A stretch of 37,001 nt of DNA from a virus, in IMG/VR virus record IMGVR_UViG_3300037517_001415, positions 1 through 37,001 of that record; one strand, given 5' to 3'. Positions 30,119 to 37,001 of this stretch are shown here, one piece after another. Made by a program: the position numbers and the translations under genes. The notes under the pieces are model-generated. The model was not told the origin of the DNA, ran no database searches, and saw nothing but the letters and a program-made list of their open reading frames with translations. How positions within the stretch are numbered: position 1 is the first letter of the stretch; every line of letters starts with the position of its first letter.

Positions 30119-30120
30119 GG

Positions 30121-30279
30121 TTATTTACCTGTTTTCTTTGTTTCTACTTTCGGCGCGGGCTTTGCATCTTTCGCCTTGCCTTGTTTAATAAGAGCCTCGG
30201 CAATCTCGGCAGGGAGAGAAGTCTCATACCCTGCCGAAACACCTTTATACGGCTCGATTAGAATTACATCTACGAGCAT
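30121..30279 (-). CDS. 52-residue protein between capsid and connector
   Basis: A short gene, ATG at 30279 and TAA at 30121, ending two bases before the next start. The protein starts MLVDVILIEPYKGVSAGYET. It then has SLPAEIAEALIKQGKAKD and a Lys/Pro-rich tail (AKPAPKVETKKTGK). Short proteins like this often sit between capsid and connector genes, and some are capsid-associated. Function is unknown. Confidence 0.75.
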   Translation of the reverse strand: MLVDVILIEPYKGVSAGYETSLPAEIAEALIKQGKAKDAKPAPKVETKKTGK

Positions 30280-30290
30280 AAATCACCTAA

Positions 30291-31475
30291 TTAGGTTGTT
30301 GAAGTTTTGAGAACACCGATAGCACTTGGAGCTGGGAATGCGAAAGCAACGCGCTCGACAACTTCGATACCTTTTTGATGAGTACCACCCAAACCAGTCG
30401 CGCCGAAATACTCTTTGTATTCGTTAACTGTTACATCCTCGCGGATACCCATAACAGTGAACTGATTCCAATCAGCATAGAATGCAGATGCTGTATTCGC
30501 TGCACTTGTTGGGAAGAGTGCATCTGGTACGACATGCATCGGGCGGCCTGTTGGAGTAAAGTATGAATTACCTGTAAGTGCAGTCAAGCCGATTGATGTG
30601 ATCTCGATAGGACGAACCATGTCGAAAACAGGGCGTGAGCCTGCTGTTTCTTTCATCAAGAATCCGAAAACTGATTGAGGCACTACGAAAGCACCATTTG
30701 CACCAACGCCAGAATTTACACCGAGGCGCAAGTTCCAAAGGTCAGTCCAAGAGATTTCGCCGAATGTATCCTTACCAGAATTATTAGCACCACCTTGGCG
30801 AACTGTTGTAGTTCCGGAGATACCTGTTAAGCCTGTAAAGTTTGGAGCTGTACCATTACCATTGAAAAACTGCTTGTCTTCAGTTTCAGCAAGAGCGCGG
30901 CCAAGACCGTTCACTACATAATCCAAGAATGCAGGGGTAGCATCTTGAAGTTGCTCTTCGGAGATAATAGCACCGGCTACAATCTTACGAGCTGTAAGTT
31001 GAGTCGCTGTAAAGAAGTTAGTTGAGTCAGTCAAAGTAAGACCAGAACCTTCAGCAACTACCGCGCCAGTGAACGCGCCGCTTGATACCAAGTTTTCAGT
31101 TTTACCGCGCATTGGATAGATCTTCGCGAGTGCTCTTGCATATCCGTACTGATCTGCAAAATTCATGATCTCTTCGACCCAAAACTGAGGAACCGCCGCG
31201 CCGCCTTGTGCTGCTGTACCTGTATTGAAGTCAGCTCTTGTGATGTACTTTTCGTTTGCTTTGCGTGCGATATCGTCTGCTTGTCCTTCGCGGCCTTTGT
31301 GAACTGCAAGAATATAGTCAGCAACTACGCGAGCTTGGTCGCGGCGTGCATCATGATCTGCTTTGATTGTTACAAAGCCATTGTTACTTGATGGCTTTTG
31401 TGTACGAAGTTGATCAGCAACTTTGCGGTCAACAACTTCTTTCAGTTGGTCTTTTGTTACGATAATGTTTTCCAT
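30291..31475 (-). CDS. Major capsid protein, HK97 fold
   Basis: A 394-residue capsid subunit. Residues 1-90 are a helical, charged delta-like domain (QLKEVVDRKVADQLRTQKPS, DYILAVHKGREGQADDIA), which the protease probably removes. The body begins near FNTGTAAQGGAAVPQFWVEE and continues with the N-arm, E-loop and P-domain features (GAIISEEQLQDATPAFLDYV, TEDKQFFNGNGTAPNFTGLT) common to the family. It follows the protease gene by 12 bases. Confidence 0.92.
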   Translation of the reverse strand: MENIIVTKDQLKEVVDRKVADQLRTQKPSSNNGFVTIKADHDARRDQARVVADYILAVHKGREGQADDIARKANEKYITRADFNTGTAAQGGAAVPQFWVEEIMNFADQYGYARALAKIYPMRGKTENLVSSGAFTGAVVAEGSGLTLTDSTNFFTATQLTARKIVAGAIISEEQLQDATPAFLDYVVNGLGRALAETEDKQFFNGNGTAPNFTGLTGISGTTTVRQGGANNSGKDTFGEISWTDLWNLRLGVNSGVGANGAFVVPQSVFGFLMKETAGSRPVFDMVRPIEITSIGLTALTGNSYFTPTGRPMHVVPDALFPTSAANTASAFYADWNQFTVMGIREDVTVNEYKEYFGATGLGGTHQKGIEVVERVAFAFPAPSAIGVLKTSTT

Positions 31476-31487
31476 TATGCAATATCC

Positions 31488-32468
31488 TTAGATTAAATTG
31501 AGTAATTCGTCTGTGTTGAGTTTTTTAGGCATGTTCAAAGTAATTGAACGGCCTGCTTCGCCGGCTACTGCAGATTTGATAATCTTGTAACCGTTTTGAA
31601 TCATATCCATACCTTCATTGATTTGCGCTTGTGTTGAAGCTGCAATTTTCTTACCGACTCGAGTTTCGGGAACCTCGAAACTAGCCTCGATGGACTCTGC
31701 TACCACTTCGACTGGGGGCTCGGCGGCGGCTGGTTCTTCGGCTACTTCAGGCTCTACTTCGCCTTGCAAAACTGCTAGCATAGGAGGAGCGCCTGCAGTA
31801 ATAAAAGCGTTTACGGATGCTTCGGCTTCTTCAGGTGAAAAGCCGAGATTAATTACCTCATTAACAAACGCTTCCTTAATTGCCGGAAGAAGTTCGTCTT
31901 TGATCTTGGCTTCGATCTCTGGGGTTAACATTCTCTTTTCCTTTTTGTATTTTTGAATTGAATCTTGGAGTAAAGTCTTGATTGATTTCTTAAGCAAGGC
32001 TTGGCGATTTGCAGGAACTGATACGACGCTAAACTCTACAAGTTCGGACTTTGTGTAAACAGTTACCTTTTGCCCGTCGATTGTTTTATCTTCGTATTCA
32101 TTTGGTATGATACCAACTGAAACGGCCTTTACAAAACCTGCATTGATTAGCTTATTGAGTTTCTTACCTTCTTCGGTAATACACTCAATTTGAATTGTAG
32201 CTTCTAGGTTTTCGCCATTCATTGCAAAACCCAAACAGCGACCGATAGGCCACTTGTCCGAGTCATGTTGAGCTAAGACTATGGGATTATTTAGATATGC
32301 TTGATAGTCTATTCCACTTGGAACTATGATAGTCCCATAGCGGTCAACTTCGGGAGTCGATACTACGAAAGTATAGAGATCATTCTCTTTCTCTTCGTAG
32401 CCTTCCTCTTTTTCGTATTCGTAGCCGTCCCTAAGTTGTAGGTTCAGCTCGCGTGTTATTAAATTCAT
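31488..32468 (-). CDS. HK97-type prohead protease with scaffold-like C-terminus
   Basis: A 326-residue protein. The protease lies in residues 1-165: DLYTFVVSTPEVDRYGTIIV, LAQHDSDKWPIGR with H68, KAVSVGI with S117, and SELVEFSVVSVPANRQAL with E145, the His-Ser-acid set of the U35/S78 family. From about 175 it is helical with a Pro/Ala/Glu-rich linker (EVEPEVAEEPAAAEPPVEV) and a Lys/Asn-rich end, as in fused scaffold regions. It matures the capsid and probably also supplies scaffolding. Confidence 0.9.
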   Translation of the reverse strand: MNLITRELNLQLRDGYEYEKEEGYEEKENDLYTFVVSTPEVDRYGTIIVPSGIDYQAYLNNPIVLAQHDSDKWPIGRCLGFAMNGENLEATIQIECITEEGKKLNKLINAGFVKAVSVGIIPNEYEDKTIDGQKVTVYTKSELVEFSVVSVPANRQALLKKSIKTLLQDSIQKYKKEKRMLTPEIEAKIKDELLPAIKEAFVNEVINLGFSPEEAEASVNAFITAGAPPMLAVLQGEVEPEVAEEPAAAEPPVEVVAESIEASFEVPETRVGKKIAASTQAQINEGMDMIQNGYKIIKSAVAGEAGRSITLNMPKKLNTDELLNLI

Positions 32469-32483
32469 ATTAAACCTTTATTT

Positions 32484-34502
32484 TTATTGCTTTTCAACTG
32501 GGAATAATTGACATCTGCAGTTCACTGCATTTGAAGCGCTTAGTCCACTACCAAGCGGGCGCTGCGCTTTCTCGGTTTTGACTTCAATGATATTGCCTTC
32601 TTTATCGCGAACTTCAGTCACTACCGTAAAGTATCCGTCCGCGCCTTGAGTCGAGCCTTCCATAGCAGCATGAGCGGGTCTTACGCGGCCGTCTCTTTGT
32701 GTAAGCCATACCATCTCAAAGCCCTCGTCTTTGTACACAGCGTATTGCATTCCGCTTGTGACATTTGCGGCGGTCGTATTTGCGATTGCACGCGCTCTGC
32801 TTGTTTGAAGTGAGTCGAACTTGGTATTCAAAATCTTGAATAACTCGTCTTTATCCTTACCAGCGTTTGCAGTGAGAGTCGCTTGTACTTCTTGCTTGAT
32901 AACTCCGATAGAATCTCGGATTTGAGCGCTTGACTCTTCGACCAAGGCGATAACCTCTGCAGTCGGAGGAACGCCGCCCTCGATTGCAAGAGTCGCATAA
33001 AGTTCGGTAGCTACTTGATTTGCAGCCTCTGCTATGATTGCGTCGTATTCTGCAAGTTCGCTCTCGGGAATATCTACCGTAGCCAAGGTCAACACGCCGT
33101 CATCTGCAAGCTGAAAGACTTGCTCTTTGATTTGAGCTATGATCATCTCAACTACATTCTCGAGGCTACCTGCATTCGCTTCAGTTATCCCGTCAAAGTT
33201 TCTCCAAAACAAGTCTTTTGCATCGGCTGTAACGATAGGGAGCTTAGGATTTGCTCGGGTTAAGAGTTTTCGAGCCACCACGGGCGCGGGAGCGGGATTT
33301 ACGGCGCTTTGAAGCGGGACAAAACCATTAGCAATAAGCGGCGTATTGCCTTCAGGTATAGGATCATATCCGCGCTCGCCTCTTGCATCGTTGATCGTCT
33401 TAATTCCCCACTTAAGCTCGAACTCTTCTTGCCTCATATCAGCATCGGGATCTGCATATTCGTACGGATGCGCTTCAATTAAGACATCCTCTTCCCATCT
33501 TCTAAAATGGCGTGTAAACTCTTCGGCAATATAAAGAGCTTCGGGGTCTATCGTGTTTTGTCTAAAAATTGCAAACTGAACCTCTGCAGTCGCTCGGTTT
33601 TGGAATGATCCATCAAGCATTCCAGGGGGCACGCCGAAGACTTGAGCGATTTGCGCGCGTGTATCACGGCTAACCGCGTCATAGCTCACTGCAAGCTCGC
33701 CTTTTGGTGGGAGTTCTAATTGCATACCACCACCGAGCAAAGCGCGTAGCTTGTAGTCTGGTAGTTCTTCATTCCAAGCGCTTTTTAGCTTTTGCCATTC
33801 ATCTTGGTCAAACCTTTCTGGGAACTTTGCAATAAGCGGCGGGACTGTATTATTCGCAAAAAGGCGTGCAAGATAAGCACTAACCTCGCGGTCTATATTC
33901 GCATATTCCAAAGCGGCTGAAACAAGACCAACGCCAAAGATATTCATTCCGATAATTTCTTCAGGACGCGAGGCGGGGTGAAGCTTTGCAAGGTGAATAA
34001 TCTCTTTCTCTGGTATAGCTATATTGCCTTCTTGTGCTGACTGATATACATAGCCATCAATAAAGTTATTCTCGCCTTTAATGACTCGCATTCTTGTCGG
34101 ATTTAATACCCACATCTGCAAGGGCACGCGGTAGCCATTTGTCGGAGTCCATATAAACGCATTGCCATTAATGCTAAGCCAGTTTTCAATATAGCCGAAA
34201 ACTTGCGAGCGTGTAAAGTATGGATTAGGATTGCTAAGCAGCTCGTTTGTCCAATGACCGCGTCCGAGTTCTTCTTTTTCCCAGTTCTGCTCTTTATACG
34301 CATCAAACTTAATTCCGCTCAAAGCATTTGCTCTATGCTGCAAGCAAGCGAAGACCGTCCCTCGAAGAGAGGCGCTTAACTCATTACCGACTTGAGTCGC
34401 ACCGATATTGCGAGAGCCACCCGACCGAATATACGGTCTGTCGTTTCTTCGCGGTGCAACTGCGCTCGCGATTCTATCTCTAAGTTGGTCAAGTAGACTC
34501 AT
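32484..34502 (-). CDS. Portal protein fused to an SPP1 gp7/MuF-type minor head domain
   Basis: A 672-residue fusion. Residues 1-410 are an HK97-type portal (GTVFACLQHRANALSGI, WLSINGNAFIWTP, VFGVPPGMLDGSFQNRATAE). Residues about 550-672 carry the minor head domain: ARAIANTTAANVTSGMQYAV, WLTQRDGRVRPAHAAMEG, NAVNCRCQLFPV. The two are usually separate neighbouring genes. A helical linker of about 130 residues joins them. There is no toxin domain after MuF. It overlaps TerL as ATGA. Confidence 0.92.
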   Translation of the reverse strand: MSLLDQLRDRIASAVAPRRNDRPYIRSGGSRNIGATQVGNELSASLRGTVFACLQHRANALSGIKFDAYKEQNWEKEELGRGHWTNELLSNPNPYFTRSQVFGYIENWLSINGNAFIWTPTNGYRVPLQMWVLNPTRMRVIKGENNFIDGYVYQSAQEGNIAIPEKEIIHLAKLHPASRPEEIIGMNIFGVGLVSAALEYANIDREVSAYLARLFANNTVPPLIAKFPERFDQDEWQKLKSAWNEELPDYKLRALLGGGMQLELPPKGELAVSYDAVSRDTRAQIAQVFGVPPGMLDGSFQNRATAEVQFAIFRQNTIDPEALYIAEEFTRHFRRWEEDVLIEAHPYEYADPDADMRQEEFELKWGIKTINDARGERGYDPIPEGNTPLIANGFVPLQSAVNPAPAPVVARKLLTRANPKLPIVTADAKDLFWRNFDGITEANAGSLENVVEMIIAQIKEQVFQLADDGVLTLATVDIPESELAEYDAIIAEAANQVATELYATLAIEGGVPPTAEVIALVEESSAQIRDSIGVIKQEVQATLTANAGKDKDELFKILNTKFDSLQTSRARAIANTTAANVTSGMQYAVYKDEGFEMVWLTQRDGRVRPAHAAMEGSTQGADGYFTVVTEVRDKEGNIIEVKTEKAQRPLGSGLSASNAVNCRCQLFPVEKQ

Positions 34503-35659
34503 ACATATATCTGTGGAGTTTTGCGAATAGCATTGAAGGCATAGCCCAATGCGTCAATAAAGTCATCATGCTTGTCTTGTGGAGTGCCCGTAAACGAAAG
34601 CAGCTCCTCGGTAAATTCCGGATTGATATGAGGGACATGATAGACAAGGCCTTGCTCATATCTTGCCTCTACAGGCTGAAATCGTATTACCTTGTCTCGA
34701 TCCGCTCTCACACCTACGACATTCATCTTAGTATTGCGTTTTAGCTCTTGCACCATCCAAGCTTGCGCCTGGTTTGATTCCACTGCAACTACTCTTGCAT
34801 TCCATCTTTGCTCGGCTGACATGATCTTACGGCCTATCTCTTGGAATTGCGCTCTAAAATGGTCGGCCTCAACTACAACAACCTCACCATCTTTTGTCGT
34901 GCCTATTACCACAATCGCCGTATAATCTGCAGTCTCTTTCTGGCTAATTGCCAAGTCCACTCCAATGTAATACGCCGTACATTCTTGGCCGTTTGTCGTG
35001 CGTAACCATTCGCGCTTGATCTTAGCCGCTGATCTATCGACATATTCTGCAAGAAACTCTTGCGCAAACACTAAGCTCGGTAATAGCTCCTTTTGTCTAT
35101 CGACTTCGCTTATCTTGATTTGCCCGCCGTCGTATGTCGAGTAGTGGAATGATTGCCAATCTGACATAATCTCGGAGAGCTGATCTAATTGCCAAAAGTG
35201 ATTCTTACCTTTTGGCGTTGAAAAGAAATAAGCATCTCCTTCGTAATCTGCTAGCATCGGACTAAGCACAAAGTTCCAATCGTCTTCAGCATTCGGGCAA
35301 TGTGCCCACTCATCGCAAATCACTCTATGAAACTTATTACCTCTTAAGCCATCCGCTCGGTAAATACCTTGCAAAACCAATGTACTACGACCTAGTTTAA
35401 TCTGGCCTTGTTTGTAAGTTGCGCCAAGCGGTGCAAAGAAATTTTGTGCTTCGGTTTCTCGTCCTGAGAGTTCGGTGTATGAGGGCGCGGTGTAGAGAAC
35501 ATACGAGCCATCAACTTCCAGCATTTTCTCAAGGGCAAGAGCAAAAGCCAGATAAGACTTGCCAAAGCGACGACCGCACCGAACAACATTAAAGCGCTTC
35601 CTATTCCGAAGTATCTCAAGCTGTTTATCATGCGGTTTTATCCGTATCACTGTATCCAT
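34499..35659 (-). CDS. terL: Terminase large subunit
   Basis: A 386-residue packaging motor from the ATG at 35659; an upstream TTG at 35677 is less likely. The ATPase shows Walker A GRRFGKS (29-35) and Walker B VICDEWAH (113-120). The RNase H-like nuclease begins YYIGVDLAISQKETADYTAI (catalytic D235), continues AVESNQAQAW, and closes HDDFIDALGYAF. It overlaps the TerS candidate by 32 bases and the portal gene by four. It cuts and translocates DNA into the prohead. Confidence 0.95.
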   Translation of the reverse strand: MDTVIRIKPHDKQLEILRNRKRFNVVRCGRRFGKSYLAFALALEKMLEVDGSYVLYTAPSYTELSGRETEAQNFFAPLGATYKQGQIKLGRSTLVLQGIYRADGLRGNKFHRVICDEWAHCPNAEDDWNFVLSPMLADYEGDAYFFSTPKGKNHFWQLDQLSEIMSDWQSFHYSTYDGGQIKISEVDRQKELLPSLVFAQEFLAEYVDRSAAKIKREWLRTTNGQECTAYYIGVDLAISQKETADYTAIVVIGTTKDGEVVVVEADHFRAQFQEIGRKIMSAEQRWNARVVAVESNQAQAWMVQELKRNTKMNVVGVRADRDKVIRFQPVEARYEQGLVYHVPHINPEFTEELLSFTGTPQDKHDDFIDALGYAFNAIRKTPQIYV

Positions 35660-35966
35660 TTTGCGAACCCCACTCAATTATCATTTTGCCTTTCTCTGCT
35701 ACCTGATTATCCATGTGAGATAGCAACTCCATTAGCAGTTTCATTGCTGTAATATCTTCCTTAAGCAAGATCTTTTTATGAATCAGCATTTCGATTATAT
35801 CACCAGCTACGGTTTCTTTTGTTTTGCCGGGCTTTGATAGCTCTTCAGCTGCCATCTTTGCAAGGTCTTTGAGATACACGATGCTACCCTTTGGCCTACC
35901 ATTTCGATTGATACGCTCGGGCTTGTCTCTGAAGCTATGTCCTTTGAGATTATCAGCGCCTGCCAT
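35628..35966 (-). CDS. Terminase small subunit candidate (DUF5681-like)
   Basis: A 112-residue protein directly upstream of TerL. The N-terminus FRDKPERINRNGRPKGSIVY matches the DUF5681-type N-G-R-P-K-G-S signature common just ahead of large terminases. The middle and C-terminal helices (LKEDITAMKLLMELLSHMDN) fit an oligomerising core. It should recognise the packaging start. The basic N-terminus is the probable DNA-contact region. Confidence 0.75.
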   Translation of the reverse strand: MAGADNLKGHSFRDKPERINRNGRPKGSIVYLKDLAKMAAEELSKPGKTKETVAGDIIEMLIHKKILLKEDITAMKLLMELLSHMDNQVAEKGKMIIEWGSQNGYSDTDKTA

Positions 35967-36429
35967 AATAAACTCCCAAACCTAATCCAACACCAAGAGC
36001 ACCAACAACCCATCCCCAGTTGCTTTCCGTACGAACTTCAGTCGGTAAAGTAATTACCTTAATTGAATCAGGGCGCGGGCGGTAAACAAGTGAGAAGTGC
36101 CCCTTGCGATTTGCATAGGCAAAAGCCATATTGATAGTATCGCGAGTCGCAGTAATTACGCTATCGCTTTGAGCGATAAACGAAGTATCTCCACAAGGAA
36201 TAATTACGGGCTTATCAAGAAAGTAAATAGTGTCCTTAGTCTTGATAGTAACTGACTTCGTATGTACTGAGTCTCTAATCGTTACAGGGCGTTCAATAAG
36301 TTGCACGGTAGTAATTGTATCAGTTACACGCTTTTGGCTTGTCTTGCCTATGTGAAGCCCCGAAACAAAGCCAATAATAAGCAAGACTGCAACTATCATC
36401 ATCGCATTAAGCACATCATTGAATCTCAT
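35953..36429 (-). CDS. Membrane-anchored protein, spanin-like
   Basis: A 158-residue protein. Residues 8-26 (NAMMIVAVLLIIGFVSGLHI) form an N-terminal membrane anchor. The following periplasmic part is Thr/Val/Ile-rich with TVQLIERPVTIRDSVHTKSV, like the 'DT-x-V' repeats of Bacteroidota spanin-like proteins. A Gly-rich hydrophobic segment (GWVVGALGVGLGLGVYY) lies at the end. A bridge between inner and outer membrane, needed for the last step of lysis, would fit. A structural membrane protein is also possible. Four-base overlap with the phosphoesterase gene. Confidence 0.62.
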   Translation of the reverse strand: MRFNDVLNAMMIVAVLLIIGFVSGLHIGKTSQKRVTDTITTVQLIERPVTIRDSVHTKSVTIKTKDTIYFLDKPVIIPCGDTSFIAQSDSVITATRDTINMAFAYANRKGHFSLVYRPRPDSIKVITLPTEVRTESNWGWVVGALGVGLGLGVYYGRR

Positions 36430-36977
36430 TGCACTACTCCATTCTCGATAAACAGATTATCTACCATACCATTCTCTTGAATGATTGCAAAACCATGATT
36501 GCTATTTGAGTGTGGCATATATGCTTGTCTTAACTTGCATAGGCATCCCATTGTATATGCCTTGTAAAACTTACCGTCCAAGCTCTTGATAGATGCAAAT
36601 GAAGTACGATGCACATGACCCATCACGACATTAGCCGCCGCTTTGAGAATCAAAGCGCGGGCGGGGTTTACGCCGCCTGATACTTTCATCTCGTGACCGT
36701 GGACTATGTATGTATTTTCAACTTTCATAAATTGCGTAGATTCGACAAAGCGTATTCCAAGATCATCAAGTTTTAGCAGTTTGCGGAAATCAATTAAACC
36801 AGCAAGCGCGTCTGCATTCTGCATTAAGTACCGCTCCAAGCGGTCTTCATGATTGCCAATTTTAAAGTAGATAATCTGGTCTTTGAACTCGGACCTCAAG
36901 CCTTCTAAAAACTGCTTTGCAAGTTCGATCTCATTTAAAAACTTTGGCGTATCAGCGTGTTTCGGGTGCCTTGAGAT
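36426..36977 (-). CDS. Metallophosphoesterase, C-terminal part (continues from position 1)
   Basis: Codons 103-285 and the stop of the enzyme that starts at 306. In order: the end of the NGDILD site at the join, QIIYFKIGNHEDRLERYL (GNHE near 143-146), YIVHGHEMKVSGG, and VVMGHVHRTSF, whose histidines complete the binuclear metal site. The full calcineurin-like core is therefore present. Its stop overlaps the membrane protein gene at 36429 as ATGA. Confidence 0.9.
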   Translation of the reverse strand: MSRHPKHADTPKFLNEIELAKQFLEGLRSEFKDQIIYFKIGNHEDRLERYLMQNADALAGLIDFRKLLKLDDLGIRFVESTQFMKVENTYIVHGHEMKVSGGVNPARALILKAAANVVMGHVHRTSFASIKSLDGKFYKAYTMGCLCKLRQAYMPHSNSNHGFAIIQENGMVDNLFIENGVVQ

Positions 36978-37001
36978 TTGAGCCGAGTCTAGTATATCAC
37001 C
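36978..37001. repeat. Terminal overlap, right copy (circular join)
   Basis: Identical to positions 1-24; see the left copy. The phosphoesterase codons over this stretch (…QASDLIDG…) are the same in both copies. Confidence 0.93.

Noticed and set aside
34499-34502. Split portal and MuF genes due to a frameshift
   Set aside because: The frame is continuous through the linker with no stop or composition change.

Overview
The window looks like one complete, circularly closed tailed-phage genome. The first 24 bases recur exactly as the last 24, and a metallophosphoesterase frame reads straight through the join, so the unit length is 36,977 bp. Every gene I can support lies on the minus strand, and most neighbours overlap by 1-11 bases (ATGA, TAATG), so the genome is organised as a few long operons read from high to low coordinates. 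No integrase, repressor pair, tRNA or CRISPR array is visible, which points to a lytic siphovirus (HK97-type head, long tail, 1198-residue tape measure, no sheath gene). The BT4734/VirE-type primase-helicase, the DUF3127-type SSB and the general gene repertoire suggest a host in Bacteroidota or a relative in the FCB group. However, strong Shine-Dalgarno sequences (AAGGAG, AAGGAGGT) and sigma70-like promoters are unusual for mainstream Bacteroidota, so the host lineage is open.

Layout in reading order. (1) Control region 18203-18673: two good minus-strand promoters, hairpins and one small gene. (2) Early operon 18202-15350: a chain of tiny genes, an HTH protein, a Sak4-type RecA-like ATPase, and further small proteins. 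(3) Replication operon 15353-10855: a RecB/Cas4-like PD-(D/E)XK nuclease, then four consecutive DNA-binding-type proteins that share one short N-terminal motif (two of them DnaA-domain-IV-like), then the primase-helicase. (4) Origin-like region 10620-10854: seven GTGGTAAG repeats, an (AT)n tract, dyads and a terminator. (5) Second operon 10619-3875: SF2 helicase, ParB/MT-A70 adenine methyltransferase with a putative nuclease partner, VRR-NUC nuclease, SAM methyltransferase, SSB, two glycosyltransferases (one strikingly like animal beta-1,4-galactosyltransferases), a holin-like protein and an exported CHAP endolysin, closed by a terminator. (6) Late region 3749 to 1, across the join and down to 18674: membrane proteins, fibres, metallophosphoesterase, spanin-like protein, TerS/TerL, a portal-MuF fusion, prohead protease, capsid, connectors, a third glycosyltransferase, major tail protein, frameshift-type tail chaperones, tape measure, tail tip genes and a paralogous pair of tail proteins.

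How it works together: the nuclease and Sak4 ATPase form a recombination pair. The motif-sharing proteins, primase-helicase, SF2 helicase and SSB are probably the replication apparatus acting on the repeat-rich origin candidate. The glycosyltransferases and SAM methyltransferase probably decorate virion or host glycans. The most interesting unexplained item is the four-gene cassette at 13056-14739, in which one short motif is attached to four different DNA-binding domains beside the probable origin.
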